Source of the DNA: Gonapodya prolifera JEL478 | Taxonomy: Eukaryota > Monoblepharomycota > Monoblepharidomycetes > Monoblepharidales > Gonapodyaceae | Length of the DNA stretch: 64,000 nt | Assembly: GCA_001574975.1 (NCBI GenBank) | Contig: KQ965761.1 | Location: forward strand, 281,253 to 345,252 | Direction of reading: 5' to 3' | In this document: positions 40,772 to 52,202 of the stretch, piece after piece | How the letters are laid out: each line of letters opens with the position of its first letter | Numbering within the stretch: the stretch's first letter is position 1 | Made by a program: the position numbers and the translations under genes | Notes under the pieces: generated by a model | The model's database searches: none | The model's input: only the letters and a program-made list of their open reading frames with translations | Told to the model about the DNA's origin: nothing

Positions 40772-42635
40772 ATGAAACGCAAGAACCGCGAGCCCGAATC
40801 GGTCGAGTCTCGCGGCAGTGGCGACAGCAAGTCGGAGGCGTCGAAAAACGGCGGCAGGAAGACGCGAAGGCGGCAGGACGAGGGCGAGCAGCAACGGGCC
40901 ACTCAGGGAAGATACGATCACGACCCATCGTGCTCGGACACCAAGTGCGAGCTCTGTGGTGACGGTGAGCTGGAGATATCAGTCGTGGTGAGGAGGGATG
41001 CCAGTGGAGGATCGGCGAATGGTGGAGCGGACGATGGCGACGAATCCCCGTCAGCCACTGACCTGCTCAAGCTCGCCCTCTCCGAAAAATCAGTCTACGA
41101 GAGGGCACGGGATGCGGACTACCCTCTACAGCGGCCTGAGAGCGGTGACGGCGATGGAGGGACACTGGACCCCGCTCTTGCCGACCGCGAGTCCCACCAG
41201 GCACTAGTGCAGAAGCTGTTCGAGACGGCACAAGAGGCATTTGATTATGACGGGTTAAGCGATTGCAATGGGCATCTGCGCGTCGCCAACCGACAGACTT
41301 GGACATGCTGAGACTGCGCGCGACATGCGTCCGCGAGCTTGGGGGGTTTGTGAAGTCGGGAGATATTCTTGATGACGCTGAGAAAGCGTACGAGGACATT
41401 CTTGAGGTTGGGATGCCGGAGGGTCTTTCTAGCGAGGATGTGGCGAGGTGGGTAAGCCGGAGAGCTGCGACGTGGGGAGGGTTGTGGAGGACAATGATGG
41501 AGAAGGTGTGTCGCGTGTCGAGTTTTTTACTGCTAGTTGTGCCTCAGTTGAGGTTGTACTTCGTCTAGCTTATGGTAAAACATCGAGACGTCCCAATACC
41601 AGCACGAGCCCGACTCGGATTCGGAGGACGAAGCCGCCCCATCTCAACAAAATGCTTCGGCGGCGGCGGCGGTATGGATGGACTCAGACGAGCAAAAGCT
41701 TGTGGAGAAGGCCGTTGCCAGTTTGGATAAGGCAAGTCTTCTCACGACCATCGCTATAATTACAAATTAACACTAACCCCGCCCGAACCTTCCTCAGTCA
41801 ATCACCGCCCTCCCGACAAACACTAACTCCGCCCACCTGCCGCGCCTTCTGAGGGAGTCCTGCGCCGCCGCTCGGGCGATTACAGGAGTACTGGATTGCA
41901 TCGGCACGTGTTAGGTCGCGGAGGGCAAAGATGGCCGGAGCAGGCGATAAGTTCTTTCAATCAAAATAGTGGTACGGTTTTGTGCGTTGATTGTTGCCCC
42001 GTTCCCCTCCCGCGGATCGACTCAGCCCAAAAGACACCACCGGCTCCCCTGCTACAACACTAATCACCCACCTCACCCACCCCCTCCGCTCGCTGTCCTC
42101 CACGAACTCGGAGCTCTTCCTCTCCTCTTTCGAAGCGAAGTTCCTCTTCGGTAGAGGCATCCTTCTCGTCGCGAGGACGGGTGCAGGGAGCGGTGCAACG
42201 TCTGGGAATCGAAGGAGGGATTTGGAAGAGGCAGCAGAGCACTTACAAGCGGCCGCGGAGGCTGGAGACGTTACAACGGCGTGGAATTGGGTGGGTGCAT
42301 TGTCCTCGTCAGCGGTGCCTTTGTCAAACCACGCTTACTCCGTTTTTAATGTCAAAAGCTGCCTCTCGCGCTCCTCGAAACCGTTCCACTCCTTCCCCCT
42401 GAGGACGATATGCAAGTGGGCGAGGTGCTCGGGAAGGCAGTGGAAGCGCTGGGAATGGCGTTGGAGGAGGATCCAGGTACGTGTCTCGTATAACTTAATT
42501 CTGTCGTTGAAGGAAGAGGATGGGCTGATTGTGGTGTTTTGGGGGAATAATGTAGGGAACGAAGAGGCGAAAAAGATGTTGATGGCGATTGAGGCGGATG
42601 AGATGGAAGATGAAGAAGGGGATGCAGAGAAGTAA
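40772..42635 (+). CDS. Acidic helical protein, possibly ETT1-like
   Basis: Seven exons (40772-41253, 41313-41505, 41588-41731, 41798-41907, 42026-42290, 42359-42476, 42556-42635) give 463 residues, all phases consistent. The intron after 41731 begins GCAAGT, a GC-AG intron. The N-terminus is basic (MKRKNREPE...KTRRR), followed by CSDTKCELCGDGELEIS. The middle has helical, TPR-like stretches (LDDAEKAYEDILEVG, DLEEAAEHLQAAAEAGDV, LGKAVEALGMALEEDPGNEE). The end is acidic. Layout and size recall fungal Ett1, a nuclear translation-termination factor, but no signature motif proves it. Take the function as open. Confidence 0.6.
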
Positions 42636-42791
42636 GGTTTATACTGATTAAAATATGTTGTCGTGTTGAGAAGTACTGGCGATAGGACTCGGAGGAGGGG
42701 AATTGAGATGAATGATCGCCTTTTTTTTTTGTTCGAGAGATCATTGAAAGTTTGCAGAGAGGTCTCCCGACTGAACAGTGCATCAACCCCG

Positions 42792-43060
42792 TCTGATCAA
42801 CTTTCCGAAAAGAGCACAAATCGGTGGGTGACGTCATAGATATACCGTAAAAGCTCAAGCATCAAGCGAGCAGCCAATAAAAATGATTGTTTACGGAAAA
42901 GGTAATTTTTCTTATGTAAGACGTTTCCGTGCGAAGGGGCGGGCGAGCGTGAGAGGTCAAGCAGTGACATGTTAGAAGTCATGACTCTGCTTGGAAAAAG
43001 GTGACCCAAACGCAGAAAACCACATTTTCAGGGTTGAGATTACAACTATCATATAAAATT
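42792..43060. repeat. Diverged direct repeat, copy 1
   Basis: Shares ordered blocks with 43267-43500: tctgatcaactttc, the palindrome tgacgtca (42829-42836), aaagctcaa.catcaagc, ctgcttg.aaa, and ccaca.tt.ca..gttga. Spacing between copies is about 474 bp. The blocks keep their order and spacing, so a common origin is likely. Confidence 0.6.
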
Positions 43061-43266
43061 TGGGGCTGGCGACCCATCAGGAGTCTTTGAAAGCGTTTAC
43101 AGTTGAAGAATGTGATCCAAAAAATTTGGTGTGATTTCTGACCGAGGTTGCGAGGCAATAATGCTCACGACAATAGAACTCTTATACTTCGAAAATTCAC
43201 ATTCACTTTATGAAGGACTATCTGCCGAGACGGTCACTGTGGAAAAGAGCGCCCGCCATCACGTGT

Positions 43267-43500
43267 TCTGATCAACTTTCAAAAGGTTCGCAAACGTCAG
43301 GTGACGTCACCCACAACCACAAAAGCTCAAACATCAAGCCTGTAGACAAGGGAAACGCTTGCTACTATGAAAATATCAGTTTGGAAGACGCTTGTGCGAA
43401 AGTCACGTCAAACGTCACGACACTGCTTGAAAGGGAAAGAAATCGCACAGAGCCACACTTCCATGTTGAATTTTTTAGTATCCAAAAGAAATCATAGTAT
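43267..43500. repeat. Diverged direct repeat, copy 2
   Basis: Second copy of the segment at 42792-43060, with tgacgtca at 43302-43309. It carries no ORF of note. Confidence 0.6.
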
Positions 43501-43559
43501 AGTGTATCAGGGTCTGTAGAATGATTGTACAGTCTGTGGTGAACGCTTGGGGAACGTAT

Positions 43560-43623
43560 GGTACCACCACGGTGTGGGACTTTTTGGTCCACCTTGGTTG
43601 AGGGTTCAACAAATGGTGGTACC
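43560..43623. repeat. 10-bp inverted repeat
   Basis: ggtaccacca (43560-43569) and tggtggtacc (43614-43623) are perfect inverted repeats with a 44-nt spacer. They could form a hairpin. No gene or terminator function is evident. Confidence 0.5.
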
Positions 43624-43943
43624 AAAACAACCCGCTCAATTGTCGCTGAGCACTTTGCGTGTTCTCGACTTCTGTCAGCGGGGTTGGACCAGGCCCGACA
43701 GCGGGCTCACAACTGTTAGCGCGCGGCCCTCACGATTCGATTTCCATTCCCAGGGAGTGTGGCACACCCTTGTACACCGTATGTAAGCCGAATATAGTAA
43801 TCAAGGAGCTAATCAAGTTTACCTTCGGGTGTTTAGCGAGATTCGCTTTTTTCCCCTCAGGAAGTACCTGTTTAGCCATGACGGTATCACCTCTTCATAA
43901 ACACCAACCACGCTCCCAATCCACGCATCCTGTATCAGACCCC

Positions 43944-44714
43944 ATGGCCATCGCCGCGTCTCTGCTCCTGCTGTGCCTCCTAGCCACACTCGGGTCCGCT
44001 CTGCCCACGTCGCCCCTCCAATCCCGCGCCGCATCCGACCCCGCCGTCAACCCGGCCGTCTTTGACGGAACGTGCTACTACCCAACACCCGACCCCAACT
44101 TCCCCGAAGACCTCACAGAGTACACCGGCAGGTGGTACCAAGTCGCCGGCACGCCCCAGATCTTCACGGCAGGGTGCACGTGCATCTACGCAGAGTACGG
44201 GATCGTTAGGAACGGCGGGGCTATTAGTGTCAAGAACGAGTGTCAGTTGCCGTTTGGGATCAGGAATTCGATCGAGGGGGAGGCAACGCCCGTGTCGCAA
44301 GTGTATGGAAAGAAGGGCACTTTGCAGGTCAAGTTCTCGATCGTGCCAGGTGGTGGAGTGACGTGCCCGGGACCAAACTATGTCATTCAGAGTGAGTTGG
44401 ACCGATGGCGTGACGTTTGCGTTTTGTCGGTTGGAATGAGTGCTGACACATTCATCCTCAAATGTTTAGAGTACGACAAGCGATACGCCATCGTCCAATC
44501 ACCCATGTGGGGCGGTCTCTTCATTCTCAGTCGTGAGCAGCATCCAGCGTCATCGGAAGTGGACGTGAGTGATCGGCCAGGAGCTTATCGACGGTGGAAG
44601 AATCTGACAAACGCTTCATGACATGCCAGACCTGGATCGCCGAGGCAGGCAGACTGGGCACCAACGTCGCCCTTGTGAGCAAGATTAGCCAGGACAACTG
44701 CAAGTTCACTTGAT
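43944..44714 (+). CDS. Secreted lipocalin
   Basis: Three exons (43944-44391, 44471-44565, 44631-44714) give 208 residues. The start MAIAASLLLLCLLATLGSAL is a clear signal peptide, and the ATG there is preferred over an in-frame one 65 bases upstream. The lipocalin fold is shown by the GxW-type motif (EYTGRWYQVAGTPQIFTAGC) and by later strands YDKRYAIVQSPMWGGLFILS. A C-terminal helix and Cys-containing end (KISQDNCKFT) follow. Five or more Cys suggest disulfides. Lipocalins carry small hydrophobic ligands. This one resembles the apolipoprotein D/bacterial Blc group, so membrane or heme/lipid binding is possible. The ligand cannot be read. Confidence 0.82.
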
Positions 44715-44957
44715 GCAAGCATAGAGCGACAGAGAAAGGGGACTGGCTGGTCGATAATTTTGAGCTGCTAAATGTTAGAGCTATCAATAGAGATTTTTGG
44801 GCTGGGAAAATAACTGAAATTGGTCGGGAGACACTTATGCGGACCGCAGTCACGCAATGGCCCACCCGACGGAGGTTCGAACACAATACCCAACTTCGTC
44901 CCCTGTTGGAGTTTCCTTCCCCGCTCACATCTGGAGGTCTCCACCGCTCCTCTTGCG

Positions 44958-46564
44958 ATGTCCTCTTCCAAACACACCCAACTGCTGCACCTTCCCCTCG
45001 AAACCCTGCAGCGCATCCTCTCCCATCTCGCCACCGACTTCCTCGTGACTCTGTCCCAGACTTCGCGCGCAGCTCGCAGCGTCGTTGTGGACCTGCCCAC
45101 GTGGACAAATCATCACCTCACGGTCGAAGTCAGGAAACTCACCAGCTCCCGATTCGAGTCTGCAATCCGACGCGCCATCACCGCCCCCCGGTGGATCGTC
45201 TTCAACAATGACGCACCCGCATTCATCAGAAACGCAACCTCCATCAACCTGGACCGCATCTATCTCCCCATCGACGTCAGTCTCATCCTTCACATCCTCG
45301 ACACCTTCACTTCTCTCCGCGACGCCTCGTTCATCGGCTGCCTCAAGTCCGGCATGAATTTTGTCCGTGCGGCGCCGACAACACCCGGCCGGGCGGCGCC
45401 GTGGGCGCAACACCTGAAGCGCCTCGACCTTTCCGACAGCGAATGCGGATCATGAGCTTTGTCGACCAGCAACCCCCCAACCAGGAGTTCCCCACAATCG
45501 TTGCCGCCTGCATCGAGTATGACGGACATATTCCCACCGCGGCGTGCTTCGAGGTCTTCTTCGAGGAAGGTGTGAGGGGCTCGGGCGGACCCTCACAGTT
45601 GCTGTGGTCCAAGTCAGCGGAACACGCTGGAACTCATCGGAACTGCTTGCGCAATAACGGACACGATTTGATAAGCAGAATATGAAAAGCGTAAACTAGA
45701 ATTGGAGCTATATAAACGCTTGTAGAAATGCTAAGAACAAGCCTTTGGACTTCGAATCTCACTCGTCTCACTCGTTCCCACTTGCTCGTCTCGGCTCTCN
45801 GGTCACTCGGCGTGGCCTCTCGGCTCCCTCTCGGCTCTCTCTCATTCGTACTCGGCTCTCTCTCTCGCTCGTACACGGCTCTCTTACACGCTGGTCGCGT
45901 GCCTTCGGACTCACTCGGCAACCCCCACCCGCTCCCCCTGACAAAGGCACCCCGAGCGTGGATGCCTACCGTCGTCTGTGCACAAAGTGCAAGTTCAAGC
46001 CCTCGTACTCGTGGAACAAAAGCAGTCTCTGCGTGTACTGCGCCGACTGGTGCACGGGATGCAATACGAGGTTGAACAAGCACTGGGACCCCGTCCGCGT
46101 CGGGGAGGAAGTCGTGGTCGGCGACGCGTGTGCGGGCCCGTGCGGCAAGCGGTCCGACATGTGCCAACCCTGCCGGATGATGCGTGGCGGATGGGAGTAC
46201 TGCTCGTTGGAGGGAGAGTACAAATGCGAGGGTACATTCTGCCCCCAGTGCATCACCCCGTGCAGTCGGTGCGGCGGGTTGGGTGCCTTTTGTGAAAGTC
46301 ACCTCAACACGTGTGAGTCGTGTCGGGGTGTGTGTGTGGGTTGCTTCAAGGCGACAAAGCGCCGGCACTGTGAAGCGTGGGCTTATGGAGGACGAGAGGA
46401 AGAGGAAGGAGGAGGAGGACAGGGAGCGGAGAGAGATGCAAGAAAACCTGGAGAACATGATTGACGAAGAGGATGAATGGGAAGAAGACGAGGAGGACGA
46501 AACGGATTCGGAGGACGAGGAGGACGAAGGGTCGTCGGAAGACGGAGAGGACGATCAAGAGTGA
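44958..46564 (+). CDS. F-box plus Cys-rich protein, copy 1 (frames interrupted)
   Basis: The N-terminal part (44958-45455) begins with an F-box: QLLHLPLETLQRILSHLATD, then a region of about 120 residues ending HLKRLDLSD. Downstream, in other frames, come IEYDGHIPTA (near 45512) and a Cys-rich domain at 45940-46350 (LCTKCKFKPSYSWNKSSLCV, CADWCTGC, PCGKRSDMCQPCRM, FCPQCITPCSRCGG, CESCRGVCVGC). An acidic tail ends at 46564. The second copy (46940 on) has the same order, so these parts belong to one gene. They are split by a frame change near 45440 and by about 360 bp of extra low-complexity sequence holding an ambiguous base (45800). F-box proteins recruit substrates to SCF ubiquitin ligases. 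The Cys-rich part should bind zinc. Introns or assembly error could restore the frame. Confidence 0.5.
45575..45930. other. Extra segment with low complexity and ambiguous base
   Basis: Absent from the paralogous copy. It holds repeats of tcggctctc, one n at 45800, and a TATA-like gctatataaac near 45708. It may be an insertion, an intron with its own promoter-like sequence, or a poorly assembled stretch. Confidence 0.4.
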
Positions 46565-46939
46565 TGCTTGAGCTCTCAGCTCAATGACGATGACGTGCAC
46601 ATATCGCCATGGGAGGTATCAAGGGAGGAGGAGGAGTAGGAGGACGACGAAGAGTATGATGCGGGATCTCAACCACGGCTCATGACGCCAGTCGAGGGTA
46701 AGGATCCGTCGAGCCACTTGGCCGTGGACAGTCCCCCCGATTCAAGACCAACAAGCATACCTTAGTATGTTTGTTTTCAATTGATTCATATGATAGGCCG
46801 AACCGCTTTGTAGCTTTGCCAAACTGTTTACCAAGAATATTTTGAGTAACAGGAGCACATAGGGCATCCACGAAGCGTTGAATCCTCTCTGTGGAACTTT
46901 TGAGTCGCACACCCTTCCTCCGTGCCTTTCCTCTCTGCG

Positions 46940-48270
46940 ATGGCCCCTCCCGACGCCACCCACCTCCTGCTTCTTCCCACAGAGCCATGCGATCCTCTCC
47001 CTCCTCGCAACCGACTCACTTGCGAAGTTACGGAACACTTCTCCAGCTGTACGCACTATTGTCGCCGGACTACCTCCATGGGCGAATCACAACCTACGAG
47101 TCGAAGATGTCTACTCCTCGAAAAGGAAATTCAAGTCCGCAATCAAACGCGCCATCACCGTCCCTCAATGGGCAGTGTTCAAAGGCGGCGCTCTGGAATT
47201 CGCCTCGCACGTGACGTCGATCAACCTGGACCGTGAATATCTTCCGGTGGATGTCAACCTCATTCTTCCGATCTTGGACACCTTCACGTCTCTCCGAAAA
47301 GCTTCTTTTGTCGGCTGCTTCGAATCTGGCATGGTCTTCGTCTATGAGGCGACAGGAGGCGATCGATTCTCGCGGTGGTCGAAACATCTCCGACTCCTGG
47401 ACCTTTCTGACGGCAATGCGAGGGTTGTGCACGTTGCCAAAAAGAGGCCTCGGTGCACTCCGTCTCGCGACGATGAGCCCTTGCCTGACATTGCTGCTTG
47501 GAGCGAGTTCGACTTGTATATTCCTACCGCGTTACAGGTTCGGAGATTAGTGCTTGACCGGGGGTCGACAAACGCCTCCGTGGAGGCATACCCGCGCCTG
47601 TGCACATCCTGCGAGCAAGCACCCTCACATTTGTGGGACGTCGACAATACCTGCCTGTTTTGCTCCAATAAACCAGGACCCAGCGTGGACTGTGGGAAGG
47701 AATTAACAATACTGGGACGGTGATGATATGGCGACAGGGTACGCATGTGAAGGACCATGTGGTGCTCGATCGAACTGTGCGAGTTTTGTCGCATGTCTGC
47801 GGGGTGAGAAGTGTGTACTTTCGTGAGCTGCGAATTGGAGATATGCCCCAAGTGCCTCAGCCCCTGCACAACTTGTGGGGACCAATCGGCTTTTTGTGAT
47901 TGGCACCACAACGGGTGTGCGTCATGCAAGGACCTATGCCTTGATTGCTTCGCGGAGCCTGTGAAGCGTGGGTTTTGGAAATGGAGGAAGACGACGAGGA
48001 AGTGGAAGAGGAGGAGGAGAGCGAAGAAACCGAGGGTGAAATCGACTAACTCAAGAAACAAAAGATGGCGATTTTGCGTAGCGTTTGGTTCCTACTCGTA
48101 GGGCTGAGAATGAAGAGGACTGGGGTAGGAAGACGACGAAGAGGACGACGAGGGTGAAGAGAGCGAAGCGGAGGAGGAGAAGGAGGAGGGAGAGGATGAA
48201 GAGGACTGGGAGACATTGAGGACGAAGAGGACGAAGAGGACGAAGCGGAAGCGGAGGTGGAGGTGGACGA
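46940..48270 (+). pseudogene. F-box plus Cys-rich protein, copy 2
   Basis: Tandem paralog of 44958-46564. MAPPDATHLLLLPTE aligns with the F-box start. A short deletion then shifts the frame, which resumes as ILSLLATDSLAKLRNTSPAV and runs to about 47723 (LDREYLPVDVNLILPILDTF, LLDLSDGNARVV, YIPTALQVRRLV, AYPRLCTSCEQAP, CLFC). The second half of the Cys-rich domain (LEICPKCLSPCTTCGDQ, CASCKDLCLDCF) is in another frame at 47811-47960. The tail is purine-rich and acidic-coding in yet another frame. Several frame breaks suggest a decaying gene. Confidence 0.55.
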
Positions 48271-48586
48271 TGAAGAATGACGAGCGAGCTCAACGACGAA
48301 CGCGCACATGCAACCGCCGGCTGGGGAAAATCGAAGTGGTAATGCAAAGAGGTACGGCGCGGTTTGTGGTGGTGGAGAGGGCAGACATCTAATTGCATGG
48401 AGGACTGGAAATCTCATTTCTGAGAATGTACATTGTGACAGTGGACGATTAACGATTTGAGGGTGGTTCTTTCTAAAAATCCCCTATATTGCATCTAAAG
48501 TTACATCAAACCGAACATTTGCTTTCGTTCAAACCCCCGAAATCCCGACCTCAATATCGGCAGCATGAACCAAAGACTACTGCTTT

Positions 48587-49817
48587 TCAACGACGGTCCC
48601 TCGAGCCCGATCTGCTTCTCCTCCTTGCATATCCTGAGTCACGCGAGTCGCGGTATCTATCCCTGGACCGGGACCGGGAGCGCTCTCTCTTGACATAATC
48701 CTTGTAGTCGTCGCGCTCGCGCTTGTAATCCCTAGTTGCGACATCACGAGATTGAGTTTAAAGTGATACACAGGAAACAGGCACTGCTCACCTGTCGTAT
48801 CTGTCCCTGGAGCGGCTCCGGTCGCGGTGGCTGCGGTATCTGTCGCGAGAACGAGACCTGTCGCGATCGCGCCTGTCGCGTCGGGGAGAGCGACTTCCGT
48901 TACGGTATCGATCGCGACGCTCACTGGGTGAGGGAAGAATACGTGTGGACTGATGCTGGAGAATGGTTTTCAGGAAAATGGTACTTACGTGGGTCGGCCC
49001 ATGTATTGTCCCGGGGTCGGGGAGTGGGGGGCAATAGTAAGAGAGTAGTCCACACGCATGCGACGGTCGTTGAATTCCTGATAGGATTGTGCATTTTTTT
49101 GGCTGTTATTCACTCGAACCAGAGAGGGACAGCTGGTGCAACATAGAACTTACCTTGTCGTTCATGGCTTCCTTCGCCTTCTGAGCATCGTCGATGGACT
49201 CCACTATGAAATTAACGATTCGAAGTCGTCAAATTTGTATCACGCATCTGTATTATAGTGTATTTGATGTACTCACTGTAAATGAAGCCATACTTCTTGG
49301 AGCGTCCGGTCATGGCGTCCCTGAGAATCACAGCCTTTTCGACCTTTCCGAACTCCGCGAACATCTTTTCGAGATCGGTTTCCTGTTTTGGGTCAAAGGG
49401 GAAAGGATTCGATGACAGGAGAACGAGACAACGTGGGCAGACGGTTCAGCATCGTTGAAGAAATTAGAAGCGAACTTTCAGCGACTCGACGACGACAGAG
49501 CAGTCGTGGGAGTCTCGACGAGGAACTCGCAGGATTTCCGAGGGGCTCGTAGAGGGTTGACGTCCCCTTCTCGTCTTCCAGCTTTCTTCGCCCGTTCACG
49601 CGGGAAACTCGAAGTCTTCGAGGTACGAAACAAGATACTTCAACGCACGCGAGTGTAAATGGACAGATTAAAGCAGCCTAGGACTTTGGAGGGCCTGCGA
49701 ACGCCGGGAGTCAGATTCGGGCGAAATCAGAGAAAGACTGGGTAGAGCGACGCAACAGGGAGCTCACTCTCTTGGCTTTTCATCTTTGCTTGCGCTTCCG
49801 CGGTGGTGGTCGGCCAT
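48587..49817 (-). CDS. Tra2-like SR splicing factor
   Basis: Seven exons (49817-49768, 49694-49649, 49382-49277, 49203-49154, 49077-48989, 48923-48792, 48731-48587) give 205 residues, all phases consistent. There is one RRM: RNP2 VLGCFNLSIYT, then ETDLEKMFAEFGKVEKAVIL, RNP1 around KKYGFIYMES, and RMRVDYSLTIA. The signature linker HSPTPGQYMGRPT follows, which marks Transformer-2 proteins. The C-terminus is an RS domain (SRSPRRDRRDRDRSRSRDRY and YARRRSRSGSRDRR). Tra2 binds purine-rich exonic enhancers and recruits the spliceosome. It is short and has no N-terminal RS domain. It is transcribed away from the gene starting at 49906. Confidence 0.88.
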
Positions 49818-49905
49818 TTGGTGTTGAAAGTTCGAAGGGTGCACGGTGTCTCGACCCAAAGAGTTTCCAACAAATTACCGTGGCACGCGGTTTGCACGAA
49901 ACGCA

Positions 49906-51612
49906 ATGGTTATCTTTGATCTTTTGAGAGCTGCAAAGAAGGCAGGTTTCTCAAAGTTGCCACCTTCCAAGTGTCTTTGCTGATGAAAGCCAAGTTTCCA
50001 AAAGAATTACCACCGGACTTGCCCGCATATTGGCATCCAACAAGACACCTCCAACCGAAGACGTACACAACTGGGCCCCGAGTGCACACCTTTTTAGTTG
50101 AGAGCTTTTTTGGGGAGCGTCGCGAGACAGATATGTACCGTTCTGGTTACAGCCGAGTGTTTACTGGCAAACAAGAGCTTCTCGGAAGCGCGCAAGCTTG
50201 CCCTTGAGCTTTTAAACATACCAAAGGGCGATAAGTGGCAGCTTCCGTCTGTGCAGTATCGAGCGCGGGCTCAATTGGTGTATGCTAAAGTGCTCTCGGG
50301 GGGTGTTGGAAAGTTAGGGACCGTTCGGTGCGTTGTTTTGGTACTTTGTCTTGGTGTCATGCTGCCTGAACGAAGAACGACGACAGATAACACACACGAC
50401 CCTCCAAGGGGCATTTGACGACGTGACGAAACTGTCGCAAAAATTTGATGACTTGCGCAAAAAGTTCGGATTCTCCAAGCAAGCTAAAGAAGCTCGAGAG
50501 TTGGCGACGGAGCTGCAGCAGAAGCTGGAGTATGCGGAGAAGGTGGGTAGAAGAAGGGGCGGATGGTTCTTGCGTTGATGGCGAAAGAATATTTTGGTAG
50601 GTGGCGCTCGATGTGGATGAAGGCGAACTGAGTGGACCTAACGACGGAGTGGATAAAGAGGATGCAATCGATATGAATGAGGTGGTGAGTGTGTCTTTTG
50701 CGGCGAATGGATTTTGGTCTCATAGTATAAATTCCCGAAAGGTGCGCGAGGCGGAACCAGGGCACGCCATGGTCCTTTCGGTGAGTAATTCGATCAACTT
50801 ACGAAATTAGAACCCATACTCATGAGTTTTGTACGGTTTATCAGGATCAAGAGCCCTAGAAGGTAACCAAGGAAACTTATCGCGCTCGAAGGTGGCTGGT
50901 GCGGGCGGTCGATAAAGACGGTCGGCAGCCACTGCATGGGAGTGAATCAAACGATGCCCGAGGTGGTGGGCAGCACCGTGCAACCCGTTCAGAGGTGCCG
51001 AGGGGTGTTCACGAGGCCTTAAGCCGCATACCGGATTCGGCAGGGCTGGATGCGGGGGCGAAACCCAACCACACGCAACATTATTGACTGCATCGTATGT
51101 AACACCCTTAATTGCCTCGTGACTCCCATTTTTTCTGATTGCTTTCATTAGTCCGCTTGTTCGAGCCCTAGCACCACACCATACTACGGATCCACCCGAC
51201 CCATATGCATTTGGCTCAAGTCTCGATGAAGATCTTGCGAACCTTGAGATTGAGTAAGTTCTGTCCCAAGACTGGTTGGGGTTACATATATGGTGCTCTC
51301 GTTCACGACGACGTCTTGTTCCGGCCACTTAGGTGCAACCTCAAAACCAGTGTTCGACCACGAAACCTTTGAAGAGCAAACATTCAACACCACGATCGGC
51401 GTTGCAAAGGTAGCCCTCTACTTCAGTTCTTGCTGTCGCATGCCCCTAACCATATCTGTTCCGTCATATTGCCCGGTGGTAATCCTTCGCTGCGAACAGT
51501 TCGAATTGTTGTCGTACGTCAAGAAATCTCTGAGCCTAGCTTTGATCTTACATTCTCAGAGGGTGAAAACACCGTTGCGTGGCTCGCAGAAAGGATAACG
51601 GAAAATTCTTAG
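49906..51612 (+). CDS. Unidentified multi-exon gene(s)
   Basis: Exon-like pieces on this strand: FADESQVSKRITTGLARILA (about 49977-50090); VTAECLLANKSFSEARKLAL through VQYRARAQLVYAKVL (50150-50300); FDDVTKLSQKFDDLRKKFGF to QQKLEYAEK (50415-50541); VALDVDEGELSGPNDGVDKE (50604-50690); PDPYAFGSSLDEDLANLE near 51220; SKPVFDHETFEEQTFNTTIG near 51340; and a final exon ending FSEGENTVAWLAERITENS with stop at 51612. The first parts look like TPR or other paired helices. Not all phases could be joined, so this could be two genes. No family is recognised. Confidence 0.4.
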
Positions 51613-52202
51613 AGGATCGTGGAGTACATGTGAGATTTCATCATTTCATTACACAATACTGGCGTCGAGTTCATGGACTCCTACCCGTTGGTCTAGATAA
51701 CTGTGTGCAAACTCCTTGAGAGTGAGACGAAAGCAACCTTGTCGAGGTGAGAGCGCTTCTGTAATGCCATTGACGATGACACTCTGCCGGAGTTGTTGGC
51801 GATAGCAGCGTCTACAACCGCGGAGCGGCACTGAGTCACTTGGACTCGTGTGTATATATTATCTAAAATATCAATTTTGAGTTTTGAGTTCCTACTTTCC
51901 TGCGGAGTCCATGAAGTTAGCTGCGCATTGTAGACCACCAGATGTCCTTCGAAAGCGTTAGTCTGATGTCGCTCGCCCCTCTGAACAACTCTCCCTTGAC
52001 ATTGTTGAGTCGCAGATTGAAGTGAATGCCCAATTCTGGCTTTGGTCCGCACGCACCATCCTCACCACCAACTGTTCTGATTTGGGACCATCTCTGCCTT
52101 CATCGACCACACCGTTCAGGATTTGCGTCTATCAATCGAAAAGTGCCCGCCCTGCCCCGGATCAATCTTCAAATCAACCATCGGGGACATCCCCTTTCCA
52201 CA
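51613..52202. other. Intergenic, no gene seen
   Basis: 590 bp upstream of Timeless. No supported ORF. Confidence 0.4.

Larger units (their letters stand above)
42636..43943. promoter_or_regulatory. 1.3-kb non-coding region upstream of lipocalin
   Basis: Contains two diverged copies of a roughly 250-bp segment and an inverted repeat, listed separately. No ORF is convincing. Confidence 0.45.

Noticed and set aside
43560-43623. Inverted repeat as a transposon end or terminator
   Set aside because: Only 10-bp arms, no target-site duplication seen, no transposase nearby and no gene ending there.
46384-46560. GA-rich tract as a microsatellite-type element
   Set aside because: It is better explained as the codons of the acidic Glu/Asp tail of the F-box/Cys-rich protein. 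The paralog has a matching tract at 48110-48270.
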